64,000 nt of DNA from Ideonella sp. (GTDB taxonomy: Bacteria > Pseudomonadota > Gammaproteobacteria > Burkholderiales > Burkholderiaceae_C): NCBI RefSeq assembly GCF_016702655.1, contig NZ_JADJDO010000039.1:62001-126000 (forward strand). The letters are read 5' to 3'. The notes under the pieces were generated by a model, which was not told the origin of the DNA, ran no database searches, and saw only the letters and a list, made by a program, of their open reading frames with translations. Position 1 is the first letter of the stretch. Each line of letters opens with the position of its first letter. Below, piece after piece: positions 53,455-61,978 of this stretch. Both the position numbers and the translations under genes were made by a program.

Positions 53455-53952
53455 TCAGGCAGAAAGTGCGGCCTCGATGTCCTTGCGCAGCGACTCGGGC
53501 TTGTCGGTGGGGGCATAGCGCTTGATCACATGGCCGTCCCTGCCGACGAGGAACTTGGTGAAATTCCACTTCACGCCCTTGCTGCCGAGCAGGCCCGGTG
53601 CCTCGGCGGTGAGCCACTTCCAGAGCGGATGCGCTGCCCGGCCGTTGACGTCGACCTTGGCCATCATCGGGAAGCTGACGCCGTAGTTGAGCGAGCAGAA
53701 GGAGGCGATCTCGTCGTTGCTGCCCGGGTCCTGGGCCCCGAACTGGTTGCTCGGGAAGCCGACCACGACGAGGCCGCGGTCGCGATACTCCTCCCACAGC
53801 GCCTCGAGCCCGGCGAACTGCGGCGTGAAGCCGCAGGCACTCGCGGTGTTGACGATCAGCAGCACCTTGCCGCGCTGGGTCGACAGGTCGGCCCGCTGGC
53901 CGGTGATCGACAGCGCCGAAAAGTCGTAGATGCTGGCAGTGTCCTGGGTCAT
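53455..53952 (-). CDS. Glutathione peroxidase family protein
   Basis: Thioredoxin-fold peroxidase of 165 aa, reducing peroxides with glutathione or thioredoxin. The active-site Cys is in NTASACGFTPQFAGLEAL, replacing the selenocysteine of animal enzymes. The conserved Gln is in GFPSNQFGAQDPGSNDEI and the Trp-Asn in VKWNFTKFLV. The family usually has FPCNQF; here it is FPSNQF, so the second Cys is missing. That may mean a one-Cys mechanism with another reductant. It lies between the DMT transporter and tyrB on the leftward strand. Confidence 0.92.
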   Translation of the reverse strand: MTQDTASIYDFSALSITGQRADLSTQRGKVLLIVNTASACGFTPQFAGLEALWEEYRDRGLVVVGFPSNQFGAQDPGSNDEIASFCSLNYGVSFPMMAKVDVNGRAAHPLWKWLTAEAPGLLGSKGVKWNFTKFLVGRDGHVIKRYAPTDKPESLRKDIEAALSA

Positions 53953-54006
53953 GGGTGGCGTCCTTGGTTGCCTGAGGCGGCAACCCGCAATGGTATCGCC
54001 CCGGGG

Positions 54007-54888
54007 TCAACTGCGCGGCGCGCGCGCCGAGAGCAGGGCTGCGGCGACGATCAGCGTGCCGCCGATGGCCAGCGGCGCCGTCAGCACGCCGCCGCCGAGC
54101 CACAGCGCCGAGCCCGACGCAAAGACGACTTCGGTCAGCATCACGACCGCGGTCACGTTGGCCGGCAGGCGTGCGGCCGCGTACTGCAGCGCGAGATTGC
54201 TGGCCAGGAACAGCAGGCTCAGTGCCGCGACGCCCAGCACCCACGCGCGTTCCGGGGCGGGCGGCCAGGGCGTGCTGCCGGCGAGCGCGAGCGCGGTGGC
54301 GAGCACGCCGGCAACGATCGCGCCGCCGCCGAACATCGCCAGCGCGCGGCCTTCCTCGGGGCGGGCCGCCTCGCGGCGCAGCATCACGTTGTTGAGCGCG
54401 AACGAAAAGCCGCCCAGCAGGCCGAGCCCATCGGCCAGTGTCGACGGCAGCGGCCAACCGCCGTCCGCTGGCCAGAGGACGATTGCCGCGCCGCCCAGCG
54501 CCAGCGCGACGCGCAGCGCCGCGCGTGCGGTGAGCGCCTCGCCGAGCAGCAGCCGCGCCAGCAGCACCGCCCACAGCGGCATCACGTAGAACAGCAGCAC
54601 CACGCGCACCACGTCGCCGATGACGATGGCCCAGTTGAACGCGGCGTTGGTCGTTCCCGAAGCGATGACCAGGACCCACAAGGCCGGTGTCCGGGCGACC
54701 TGGCGCAGCGCGCCGGGGCGCAGCGCGACGATCAGCACGACGGCGAGCAGGAACACGAGCACGGTGGCCCACAGCGGGTGCAGGCCGAGACCTTGCAACT
54801 GGCGCAGCGGCCACCACGCGAGGCCCCAGACGAGGGCGTTGAAAGTCAGCGCGAGGACCGGCCTGACCGGCCGCGCGGATGAGGTCAA
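54007..54888 (-). CDS. EamA/DMT family transporter
   Basis: Inner-membrane transporter of 293 aa with ten predicted helices in two EamA repeats. Visible are FNALVWGLAWWPLRQL in helix 1 and GTTNAAFNWAIVIGDVVRVVLL with LARLLLGEALTARAALRV at the end of repeat 1. VVMLTEVVFASGSALWLGGG begins the end of repeat 2. Such proteins export amino acids or other metabolites. It starts 6 bp after the lplT stop and so is probably co-transcribed with it. Substrate unknown. Confidence 0.88.
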   Translation of the reverse strand: MTSSARPVRPVLALTFNALVWGLAWWPLRQLQGLGLHPLWATVLVFLLAVVLIVALRPGALRQVARTPALWVLVIASGTTNAAFNWAIVIGDVVRVVLLFYVMPLWAVLLARLLLGEALTARAALRVALALGGAAIVLWPADGGWPLPSTLADGLGLLGGFSFALNNVMLRREAARPEEGRALAMFGGGAIVAGVLATALALAGSTPWPPAPERAWVLGVAALSLLFLASNLALQYAAARLPANVTAVVMLTEVVFASGSALWLGGGVLTAPLAIGGTLIVAAALLSARAPRS

Positions 54889-54894
54889 GTCGGG

Positions 54895-56172
54895 CTAGTG
54901 CCGGTCGCTGCGCGCGAGCGCGAGCAGGCGCTCGACCTCGTCGCGGTGGTGCACGCAGTTGCGCTGGTGCCAGCGCCGGATGAGCCACATCGTTCCGGCG
55001 ACGACGAGGCCGAACACCGTGATCGCGCCGTAGGACGACATGCCGAACCGCGTGAGCCCGGTGTAGAGCGCGCCCAGGCCGAGGATGCAGGCCTGTTCGT
55101 TGAAGTTCTGCACCGCGATCGAGCGCCCGGCGCCCATCAGGTTGTGGCCGCGGTGTTGCAGCAGCGCGTTCATCGGCACGACGAGGAAGCCGCCGCTCGC
55201 GCCGAGCAGGATCAGGAACGGGACCGCGACCCACAGGTTGTCGATGAAGACCATGCCGATCACGAGCAGGCCCATCGCGATGCCGAGCGGGATCACGCTG
55301 GTCGCGCGGTCGAGCCGCATGCGCGCCGACGCGAGCACGGCGCCGAAAGCAGTGCCGATGGCCACCACGCCGGTGAGCGAGGCCGCCTGCGTGGTCGTGT
55401 AGCCCAGCGCCACCGAGGCCCAGGCGAGCACGATGTAGCGCAGGTTGCCGCCCGCACCCCAGAACAGCGTGGTCGTGGCAAGCGAGATCTGTCCGAGCTT
55501 GTCGTGCCACAGGCGCGCGTTGCAGGCGGCGAAGTCGCGCACCATCGGCATCATGCCGCGCGCCAGCGGCTGCAGCGGCGCTTCGGTGCGCGGGATGTAG
55601 AGGTTGAACAGGGCCGCGATCAGGTAGACCGCGATCATCGACGCGATCGCCGCTTCGGGCGCGGTGTCGACGCCGGTGTCGAACATCGGCATGTCGGCGC
55701 CCAGCAGCAGGCTCGACATGTGCGGGCCGACGAGCTGCCCGCCGAGCAGTACGCCGAGGATGATCGAGGCGATCGTCAGGCCCTCGATCCAGCCGTTGGC
55801 CTTGACGAGCTGCGACGGCGGCAGCAGCTCGGTCAGGATGCCGTACTTGGCCGGCGAGTAAGCCGCCGCGCCGAGGCCGACGATGGCGTAGGCGGCGAGC
55901 GGATGGGTGCCGAACAGCATCATCAGGCAGCCCACCACCTTGATCATGTTGGAGAAGAACATCACGTGCCCCTTGGGCACGGCGTCGGCGAAGGCGCCGA
56001 CGAAGGGCGCGAGCACGACGTAGAACAGCGCAAACATCGGCACCAGCGCGGCGCGCTGCCACTCAGGCCCGCCGGCGGTCCGGATCAGCTCGACGGCGGC
56101 GACGAACAAGGCGTTGTCGGCCAGCGAGCTGAAGAACTGCGCCGACATGATCGTGTAGAAGCCTCTTTTCAT
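54895..56172 (-). CDS. lplT: Lysophospholipid transporter LplT
   Basis: MFS-type flippase of 425 aa that returns lysophospholipids to the inner leaflet. The MKRGFYTIMSAQFFSSLADNAL start, the FVGAFADAVPKGHVMFFSN loop and KYGILTELLPPSQLVKANGW match LplT. Further helices include PFLILLGASGGFLVVPMNAL. In E. coli lplT is joined with the acyltransferase gene aas; here it is divergent from alr, as in other Burkholderiales, and no acyltransferase follows. 235 bp divide it from alr, with no gene seen there. Confidence 0.92.
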   Translation of the reverse strand: MKRGFYTIMSAQFFSSLADNALFVAAVELIRTAGGPEWQRAALVPMFALFYVVLAPFVGAFADAVPKGHVMFFSNMIKVVGCLMMLFGTHPLAAYAIVGLGAAAYSPAKYGILTELLPPSQLVKANGWIEGLTIASIILGVLLGGQLVGPHMSSLLLGADMPMFDTGVDTAPEAAIASMIAVYLIAALFNLYIPRTEAPLQPLARGMMPMVRDFAACNARLWHDKLGQISLATTTLFWGAGGNLRYIVLAWASVALGYTTTQAASLTGVVAIGTAFGAVLASARMRLDRATSVIPLGIAMGLLVIGMVFIDNLWVAVPFLILLGASGGFLVVPMNALLQHRGHNLMGAGRSIAVQNFNEQACILGLGALYTGLTRFGMSSYGAITVFGLVVAGTMWLIRRWHQRNCVHHRDEVERLLALARSDRH

Positions 56173-56407
56173 GCGGTCGCGTGCAAGCGGCTGATCGTCC
56201 CCGTGGCCATGGTTGGTGCGGGGCGCGCGGGCACCGACCGGCTAGGCAGCACTTGGCGCCGACTGGCTCGTGCCCGAGCCCGGCCGCCTGCCAAGGCGCT
56301 TCTCGACTGTAGTTGTTCTGCTTCGGCGGCCGTTATAGCACGCGCATTCGCTCGCGGCGGGGCGTGATTGTCCCCGGGTTGCGGGGTCGCGCTGGCAAAA
56401 TCAGCGC

Positions 56408-57505
56408 ATGCCCAGACCGATTGCCGCCACCATCCACACCGGCGCGCTGGCGCACAACCTGGCGCGCGCGCGCGCCGCAGCGCCCGATGCGCGCGTGTGG
56501 GCGGTCGTGAAGGCCAACGCCTATGGTCACGGCATCGAGCGAGCCTACGCCGGCCTGCAGGCTGCCGACGGCTTCGCGCTGCTCGACCTGGCCGAGGCCG
56601 AGCGCATCCGCGCGCTCGGCTGGCGCGGCCCGGTGCTGCTGCTCGAAGACTGCTTCGAGGCGCGCGATCTCGAGCTGTGCTCGCGCCTGGACCTGTGGCA
56701 CGTGATCCACCGCGAGGATCAGATCGACTGGCTCAGCCGCCACAAGACGGCCCGGCCACAGCGCGTGTTCCTCAAGCTCAACAGCGGCATGAACCGGCTC
56801 GGCTTCAGGCCCGACGCCTACCGCAGCGCCTGGCTGCGCCTGTCGGGGTTGACGCAGGTCGAGGACATCGCGCTGATGACGCACTTTGCCGACGCCGACG
56901 GCGCCGCGGGCATTGGCGCACAGCAGGCGGTGTTCGACGCCGCGACGCGCGACCTGCCCGGCGAGCGGTCGCTTGCCAACAGCGCGGCGACGCTGCGCTT
57001 CGCGCCCGACAACGCGGCGGTCCGTGCCGACTGGGTGCGCGCCGGCATCATGAGCTACGGCTCGGCGCCCGACTTCCCAGCGCACGACATCGCGGCCTGG
57101 GGCCTGGAGCCGGCCATGACGCTGCGCGCCGAACTGATCGCAACACAGGCGCTGCGCGCTGGCGACACGGTCGGCTACGGCAGCCGCTTCGTCGCCGACG
57201 CGCCGCTGCGCATCGGCGTCGTTGCCTGCGGCTATGCCGACGGCTACCCGCGCCTGGCGCCGACCGGCACGCCGGTGCTCGTGGACGGCGTGCGCTGCCG
57301 GCTCGTCGGCCGCGTCTCGATGGACATGTTGACGGTTGACCTGACGCCGGTGCCGGGCGCGGGCGTGGGCAGCGAGGTCACGCTCTGGGGGCGCGGGCCA
57401 GCGGGCAGCGTGCTCGCGGTCGACGAAGTTGCGCACGCCGCCGGGACGATCGGCTATGAGCTGATGTGCGCTCTTGCGCAACGCGTGCCGGTCAGTGTCG
57501 ATTGA
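56408..57505 (+). CDS. alr: Alanine racemase
   Basis: PLP enzyme making D-alanine for peptidoglycan; 365 aa, usual length. The PLP lysine is in WAVVKANAYGHGIE (about residue 38). The catalytic tyrosine is in DTVGYGSRFVA, and GRVSMDMLTVDL and ACGYADGYPR are also typical. The start at 56408 (MPRPIAATIHTGALAHNL) matches the family. It diverges from lplT and is followed 11 bp later by the small helical protein gene. Confidence 0.95.
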   Translation: MPRPIAATIHTGALAHNLARARAAAPDARVWAVVKANAYGHGIERAYAGLQAADGFALLDLAEAERIRALGWRGPVLLLEDCFEARDLELCSRLDLWHVIHREDQIDWLSRHKTARPQRVFLKLNSGMNRLGFRPDAYRSAWLRLSGLTQVEDIALMTHFADADGAAGIGAQQAVFDAATRDLPGERSLANSAATLRFAPDNAAVRADWVRAGIMSYGSAPDFPAHDIAAWGLEPAMTLRAELIATQALRAGDTVGYGSRFVADAPLRIGVVACGYADGYPRLAPTGTPVLVDGVRCRLVGRVSMDMLTVDLTPVPGAGVGSEVTLWGRGPAGSVLAVDEVAHAAGTIGYELMCALAQRVPVSVD

Positions 57506-57516
57506 GCACACGACGC

Positions 57517-57999
57517 ATGGAACAGGCACCGCTCTCCGATCGCGCTCGCGCCTGCCGCAAGCTCGCGCGGCGCCAGGCGCTCAAGGCTGCGGGCGTGTCG
57601 GCGTTGCCGGTGATGGGCGCCGACCTGGTCGTCAACGGCCACCTGCTCGTCAAGACCATCGAGCGCATCAACGAGGCCTATGGCCTCTCGCCGGTCCAGA
57701 TTGCCGCGCTGCCACCGGCACAGCGCACGCGCGTCGATGAACTCACGCGCCGGGTCGGAAGCTACCTGATCGGGCGCGCGATCACGCAGGGCGCGATGCT
57801 CGCCGCGCTGCGCGCGATCGGCCTGCGCGTCGGCGCACAGCAGGCGGCCAAGCTCGCGCCGGCAGTCGGCCTCGCGGCCTCGGCGGCGCTCTCGGGCTGG
57901 ATGTTCCTGCGCCTGTGCGAGCGCCACATCGCGCACTGCGAACAGTTGCGCGCCGAACTGCCCGAACTGCCCGCGCCGCGCCTCGTGATCGACGTATGA
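57517..57999 (+). CDS. Hypothetical helical protein, possibly membrane-associated
   Basis: Protein of 160 aa without a signal peptide. The middle includes MGADLVVNGHLLVKTIERIN, then an amphipathic SYLIGRAITQGAMLAALRAIG and a hydrophobic APAVGLAASAALSGWMFLRL that may span or touch the membrane. A weak likeness to DUF697-type (YcjF-like) helical proteins is noted but not trusted. It starts 11 bp after alr, and its stop overlaps arfB by ATGA, so it is in an operon with them. Function unknown. Confidence 0.75.
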   Translation: MEQAPLSDRARACRKLARRQALKAAGVSALPVMGADLVVNGHLLVKTIERINEAYGLSPVQIAALPPAQRTRVDELTRRVGSYLIGRAITQGAMLAALRAIGLRVGAQQAAKLAPAVGLAASAALSGWMFLRLCERHIAHCEQLRAELPELPAPRLVIDV

Positions 58000-58406
58000 C
58001 GGCACCGCCCAGGGTCGTCGTTGCCGAGCACGAGGTCGAGTTCAGCGCGATCCGCGCGCAGGGTGCGGGCGGGCAGAACGTGAACAAGGTGTCGAGCGCG
58101 GTGCACCTGCGCTTCGACATCCGCGCTTCGACGCTGCCCGAGCCGGTCAAGGAGCGCCTGCTCGCGCTGGCCGACTCGCGCATCACGCAGGAGGGCGTGA
58201 TCGTCATCAAGGCGCAGACCGAGCGCAGCCGGGAACGCAACCGCATCGAGGCGCTGCAGCGCCTGCAGGAGCTCGTCGACAGCGTCGCCGTGCCGCCGCG
58301 CAAGCGCCGTCCGACGCGGCCGACGCTGGCCTCGAAGCAGCGCCGCCTCGAAGGCAAGAGCCAGCGTGCGCAGGTCAAGGCGGGGCGCGGCAAGGTCAGC
58401 GAGTAG
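57996..58406 (+). CDS. arfB: Alternative ribosome-rescue factor ArfB (peptidyl-tRNA hydrolase)
   Basis: Release-factor-like protein of 136 aa that frees ribosomes stalled on truncated mRNA. The catalytic GGQ motif is in AQGAGGQNVNKVSSAVHL (about residues 25-28). The C-terminal tail is Lys/Arg-rich (RPTLASKQRRLEGKSQRA) and in E. coli ArfB binds in the empty mRNA channel. The ATG overlaps the preceding stop. A repeat hairpin and radA follow. Confidence 0.93.
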   Translation: MTAPPRVVVAEHEVEFSAIRAQGAGGQNVNKVSSAVHLRFDIRASTLPEPVKERLLALADSRITQEGVIVIKAQTERSRERNRIEALQRLQELVDSVAVPPRKRRPTRPTLASKQRRLEGKSQRAQVKAGRGKVSE

Positions 58407-58474
58407 ATCGACAACAATCGACGCCATGAAGCCCCCACGCTCGCACTCGATCCCTGCCCCCCAGGGGGGCGGCG

Positions 58475-58501
58475 AGCGGCTTCGGGCGGCCGAGCGCCGC
58501 T
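58475..58501 (+). repeat. Hairpin repeat variant just upstream of radA
   Basis: Stem AGCGGC/GCCGCT encloses TTCGGGCGGCCGAGC, a variant of the TTGGGAGCGGCCCGGC loop found at 19143 and 44168. It is preceded by CCCCCCAGGGGGGCGGC. The hairpin ends 3 bases before the radA ATG, so it may affect radA translation, as proposed for gltK. Confidence 0.6.
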
Positions 58502-58504
58502 GAC

Positions 58505-59875
58505 ATGGCGAGGACGATCTACGCCTGCAGCGAATGCGGCGGCACGAGTCCGAAGTGGCTCGGCCGGTGTCCGTCTTGCAATGCCTGGAACACGCTCGAG
58601 GAAACCGTTCCCGAGCCGTCGGCGCAGGCCGCGACGACGCGCAACCAGCGCTTCCAGGCGCTGGCCAGGGGCGCTCCGGTGGCGACGCTCGCCGACATCG
58701 AGGCGAGCGACGCCCCGCGCACGCCGACCGGCATCGAGGAGCTCGATCGCGTGCTCGGCGGCGGCATCGTCGAGGGCGGGGTGGTGCTGATCGGCGGCGA
58801 CCCGGGCATCGGCAAGAGCACGCTGCTGCTGCAGGCGCTCGATGCGCTGACGCGGCGCGCGCTCAAGACGCTCTACGTCACCGGCGAGGAAAGCGGCGCC
58901 CAGGTTGCGCTGCGCTCGCGCCGCCTGGGCCTGCCTGCGTCGCAGGTACGCGTGCTGGCCGAGATCCAGCTCGAGAAGATTCTCGCCTCGATCGCCGCCG
59001 AGCAGCCGGCGGTGGTCGTGATCGACTCGATCCAGACCGTCTATTCGGAGCAACTGAATTCCGCGCCCGGCTCGGTAGCGCAGGTGCGCGAGTGCGCGGC
59101 GCAGCTCACGCGCGCCGCCAAGGCGAGCGGCGTGACCGTGATCCTGGTCGGCCACGTGACCAAGGAGGGCACGCTCGCCGGGCCGCGCGTGCTCGAGCAC
59201 ATCGTCGACACGGTGCTGTACTTCGAGGGCGACACGCACAGCGCCTGGCGCTTGATCCGGGCCTTCAAGAACCGCTTCGGCGCGGTCGGCGAGATCGGCG
59301 TCTTCGCGATGACCGAGCGTGGGCTCAAGGGCGTGTCCAACCCGAGCGCGATCTTCCTCTCGACGCATGGCGAGCCGGTGCCGGGATCGTGCGTGCTGGT
59401 CACGGTCGAGGGTTCGCGGCCGATGCTGGTGGAGATCCAGGCCCTGGTCGACAGCGGCGGGCCGAGCCCGCGGCGCCTGAGTGTCGGCCTCGATCGCGAC
59501 CGCCTCGCGATGCTGCTCGCCGTGCTGCACCGCCACGCCGGCGTGTCGTGCATGGACCAGGATGTGTTCATCAACGCTGTCGGCGGCGTGCGCATCGGCG
59601 AACCGGCGGCCGACCTCGCAGTGCTGCTCGCAATCCAGGGCAGCCTGCGCGGGCGTGCTCTGCCGCGCGGCTTCTTCGCCTTTGGCGAAGTGGGCCTCGC
59701 CGGCGAGGTGCGGCCGGCGCCGCGCGGCCAGGAGCGGCTGCGCGAGGCGGCCAAGCTCGGCTTCTCGGTCGCCGTCGTGCCCAAGGCCAACGCGCCGAAG
59801 AAGGCCATCGAAGGCCTGACGATCCACGCCGTCGAGCGCATCGAGCAGGCAATGGACGCGGTGCGAAGCCTGTAG
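58505..59875 (+). CDS. radA: DNA repair protein RadA (Sms)
   Basis: DnaB-like/RecA-like motor that helps branch migration in recombination; 456 aa. The N-terminal zinc finger is CSECGGTSPKWLGRCPSC (residues 8-25). Walker A is GDPGIGKSTLLLQ and the RadA-specific block is KNRFGAVGEIGVFAM. The Lon-like C-terminal domain is seen as VFINAVGGVRIGEPAADLAV and FGEVGLAGEVRP. The ATG at 58505 is 98 bp after arfB, a gap that holds a hairpin repeat. The spacing to the phosphoesterase gene is 5 bp. Confidence 0.95.
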   Translation: MARTIYACSECGGTSPKWLGRCPSCNAWNTLEETVPEPSAQAATTRNQRFQALARGAPVATLADIEASDAPRTPTGIEELDRVLGGGIVEGGVVLIGGDPGIGKSTLLLQALDALTRRALKTLYVTGEESGAQVALRSRRLGLPASQVRVLAEIQLEKILASIAAEQPAVVVIDSIQTVYSEQLNSAPGSVAQVRECAAQLTRAAKASGVTVILVGHVTKEGTLAGPRVLEHIVDTVLYFEGDTHSAWRLIRAFKNRFGAVGEIGVFAMTERGLKGVSNPSAIFLSTHGEPVPGSCVLVTVEGSRPMLVEIQALVDSGGPSPRRLSVGLDRDRLAMLLAVLHRHAGVSCMDQDVFINAVGGVRIGEPAADLAVLLAIQGSLRGRALPRGFFAFGEVGLAGEVRPAPRGQERLREAAKLGFSVAVVPKANAPKKAIEGLTIHAVERIEQAMDAVRSL

Positions 59876-59880
59876 CCGCC

Positions 59881-60687
59881 ATGCGCATCGCCGCCATCTC
59901 CGACATCCACGGCAACCTGCCCGCGCTCGACGCCGTGCTCTCCGACATCGCGCGCAGCGGCGCCGACCTGACGGTGAATCTGGGCGACATCGCGAGCGGC
60001 CCGCTGTGGCCGGCCGAGACCGTGCAGCGGCTGATGGCGCTCGCGTTGCCGACGATCCGCGGCAACCACGAGCGACAGTTGCTGACGCTGCCACGCGCGC
60101 GCATGGGCGCTGCCGACGCGCACGCCGCGGCACGGCTCTGCGCAGCGCAGATGGCCTGGCTCGAGAGCCTGCCGACCGAGCTCTGGCTGGCGCCCGACGT
60201 CGTCTGCTGTCACGGCACACCCGCGAGCGACCTCGACTACTGGCTCGAGACCGTCGTGCCGGGCTTCGAGCGCGGCGGCAATCCCGGTATCCGCATGGCG
60301 CGTGCCGACGAGGCCCGCGCACGGCTCGGCGCGCAGCACGGCAAGTCCGCGAGCCTGCGCCTGTGCGGCCACACGCACCAGCCGCGCGTGCTCGACCTCG
60401 GCCCCGACGGCCTGGTGCTCAACCCGGGAAGCGTCGGCCTGCAAGCCTACGACGATGCGCGGCCGCATCTGCACGTGGTCGAGAACGGCAGCCCGCATGC
60501 GCGCTGGGCGCTCGCCGAGCGCGAGGGCGCGGCGTGGCGCATTGAATTCCACGCCGTTGCCTACGACTGGGAGGCGGCGGCGCGCCAGGCCGACGCGAAC
60601 CGCCGACCGGATTGGGCCGACGCGCTGCGCAGCGGCTTCGTCGGCCGCTTCGAGGCCGATCTGCCATCGGCAGCCGCACCGCGATGA
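59881..60687 (+). CDS. Metallophosphoesterase family protein (YfcE/MJ0936-like)
   Basis: Calcineurin-like phosphoesterase of 268 aa. Metal-binding motifs are in order: ISDIHGNLPALDAVL (DxH), NLGDIASGP (GDxx), RGNHERQL (GNHE), CCHGTP and CGHTHQPRVLDLG (GHTH). The last part has LNPGSVGLQAYDD, as in YfcE-like proteins. It starts 5 bp after radA, and its stop overlaps the next gene's ATG. The substrate cannot be read from sequence. Confidence 0.92.
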   Translation: MRIAAISDIHGNLPALDAVLSDIARSGADLTVNLGDIASGPLWPAETVQRLMALALPTIRGNHERQLLTLPRARMGAADAHAAARLCAAQMAWLESLPTELWLAPDVVCCHGTPASDLDYWLETVVPGFERGGNPGIRMARADEARARLGAQHGKSASLRLCGHTHQPRVLDLGPDGLVLNPGSVGLQAYDDARPHLHVVENGSPHARWALAEREGAAWRIEFHAVAYDWEAAARQADANRRPDWADALRSGFVGRFEADLPSAAAPR

Positions 60688-61079
60688 AGCCCGTCGCGGC
60701 ATGGAGCCTCGTCGCGGCAGCGCTCATCGCGGGCTGGCTGGGCTACGGCTGGCGCGGCATCGTGCTCGCGCTCACGGTGATCGTGTTCTGGCTGCTGCTG
60801 CAATTCAGCCGTACGCTGCGCGTGATGCGCAAGGCTGCCGGCGCGCCGGTCGGCCATGTCGAGAGCGCCGTGATGCTGCACAGCAAGCTGCGCCAGGGCA
60901 TGACGCTGGCGCAGATTCTTGCCTTGACTGGAAGCCTCGGCGAAAGAATGCCCTCCACCGACGACGGCGCCGTGGAAGAATGGCGCTGGTTCGACGCGGG
61001 CGGGGCAACCGTCAACGTACGCATGCGCGACGGCCGACTGCTTGGCTGGAAGCTCGACCGCCCCGAGGCGGGGAGCTGA
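60684..61079 (+). CDS. Hypothetical protein with N-terminal membrane helices
   Basis: Protein of 131 aa. Two helices occupy about residues 5-40 (AAWSLVAAALIAGWLGYGW and IVLALTVIVFWLLLQF). A soluble part follows with AVMLHSKLRQGMTLAQILALTG and a beta-type end EEWRWFDAGGATVNVRMRDG, which resembles the tail of small lipoprotein/SmpA-like folds. No known family is claimed. The start overlaps the phosphoesterase stop (ATGA). It is the last gene before the convergent PEP-CTERM gene. Confidence 0.75.
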   Translation: MKPVAAWSLVAAALIAGWLGYGWRGIVLALTVIVFWLLLQFSRTLRVMRKAAGAPVGHVESAVMLHSKLRQGMTLAQILALTGSLGERMPSTDDGAVEEWRWFDAGGATVNVRMRDGRLLGWKLDRPEAGS

Positions 61080-61098
61080 CGACCTCGACGCCATCAAA

Positions 61099-61122
61099 GA
61101 AAAGCCCCGCCGAAGCGGGGCT
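61099..61122 (-). terminator. Rho-independent terminator of leftward PEP-CTERM gene
   Basis: On the minus strand AGCCCCGC-TTCG-GCGGGGCT is followed by TTTTCTTTG, a good T-tract, 27 bp after the PEP-CTERM stop. It is the strongest terminator in the window. Confidence 0.9.
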
Positions 61123-61148
61123 CGCGTGGGCCAGAAAGAGCCCGGCAG

Positions 61149-61691
61149 TCAGGCTGCCTTGCGCCTGCGGGCCATGAAGCCAACCGCAGCCAGACCGGCC
61201 AGCATCAGCGCATACGACTCGGGCTCGGGGACGGGCGCCAGATACAGCGTCGCGTGCGAAAGATCCTGCGGCTTGCCCTTGTCATTGAGAGACGTACCGT
61301 CGGTGATGAAGTCGATGCTCGTCACGCCGACCGCACCACTGTAGTAGTACAGGCTGAACGAGTCAGATGCCTTCAACGCGATCGCAAACGGGCTGTTGAC
61401 CGGCGGGGCGAAGGTGAGCGTGCCCGACGTGCCGCCAGGGCCACTCAGGTCCGGGGTCTGCTCGGCCCAGCCGCTGACGCCCGACAGGGCGAACAGTTCG
61501 GCGTAGACATCCGCGTCCTGATTCTTGTTGTTGCCGTCCCACGAGCCCGAACAGGCGGTGGCGTTGATCGTGGTGTCGGTCAGCGAGCACAAGGCGCCGG
61601 ATGAGCCAGCAGTGAGCACAGCCTGCGAAGGCATGGCGACCAGGGCCAGGGCAGCAAGCGCGACGGCGCTGACGGAGCTCTGCAATTTCAT
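61149..61691 (-). CDS. PEP-CTERM sorting domain-containing exported protein
   Basis: Exported protein of 180 aa. The signal peptide is MKLQSSVSAVALAALALVAM to SQA. The short body has a Cys pair (GALCSLTDTTINATACSG) and a beta-rich part with PFAIALKASDSFSLYYYSG, a pattern common in PEP-CTERM proteins. The sorting signal is VPEPESYALMLAGLAAVGF with the MARRRKAA tail. AGGAA is about 7 bases before the ATG. It has a divergent region of 287 bp to ilvE with two operator-like elements, and its own terminator. Function unknown. Confidence 0.9.
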   Translation of the reverse strand: MKLQSSVSAVALAALALVAMPSQAVLTAGSSGALCSLTDTTINATACSGSWDGNNKNQDADVYAELFALSGVSGWAEQTPDLSGPGGTSGTLTFAPPVNSPFAIALKASDSFSLYYYSGAVGVTSIDFITDGTSLNDKGKPQDLSHATLYLAPVPEPESYALMLAGLAAVGFMARRRKAA

Positions 61692-61830
61692 GTGGATTCC
61701 TCCAAGTGGTTCAAGGCTACAGCGACCGGCACTTGCTCGGCAATCCTGATCGGCATCAAGTCAAGTGCCGAGGTGATCTTCTTGTCGCTGGCCCTACTCT
61801 AGCGTGGCAGACCGCGCCGCGCAGCGCCCC

Positions 61831-61870
61831 TCCCCCCCTGATCAGGGGGGTCCCCCTCAAGTGCGGGGGT
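61831..61870 (-). promoter_or_regulatory. Candidate PEP-CTERM operator, two adjacent C-run/G-run inverted repeats
   Basis: On the minus strand ACCCCCGCACTTGAGGGGGA (61870-61851) is followed at once by ACCCCCCTGATCAGGGGGG and one or two more bases (61851-61831). Both fit the C-run, short spacer, G-run pattern upstream of the other PEP-CTERM genes. A -10-like TAGAGT lies at 61801-61796, 37 bp after the nearer G-run begins. The centre is about 150 bp from the start codon. Confidence 0.5.
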
Positions 61871-61978
61871 CTTGCCGGTGCGATTTGCGCAGCCGCACCG
61901 CGACATCCCGCGCGGTGCCGGCCAAGCAAACCCGTAGGGATAAAATTCGCCTCTTCTTCCCCTCCTCAAGGCCTCCCC

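Noticed and set aside
52223..56062. Apparent 1279-residue protein ending in the aminotransferase
   Set aside because: The upstream part is just an open frame across the glutathione peroxidase, DMT transporter and lplT genes in their wrong frame; the aminotransferase begins at 53419.
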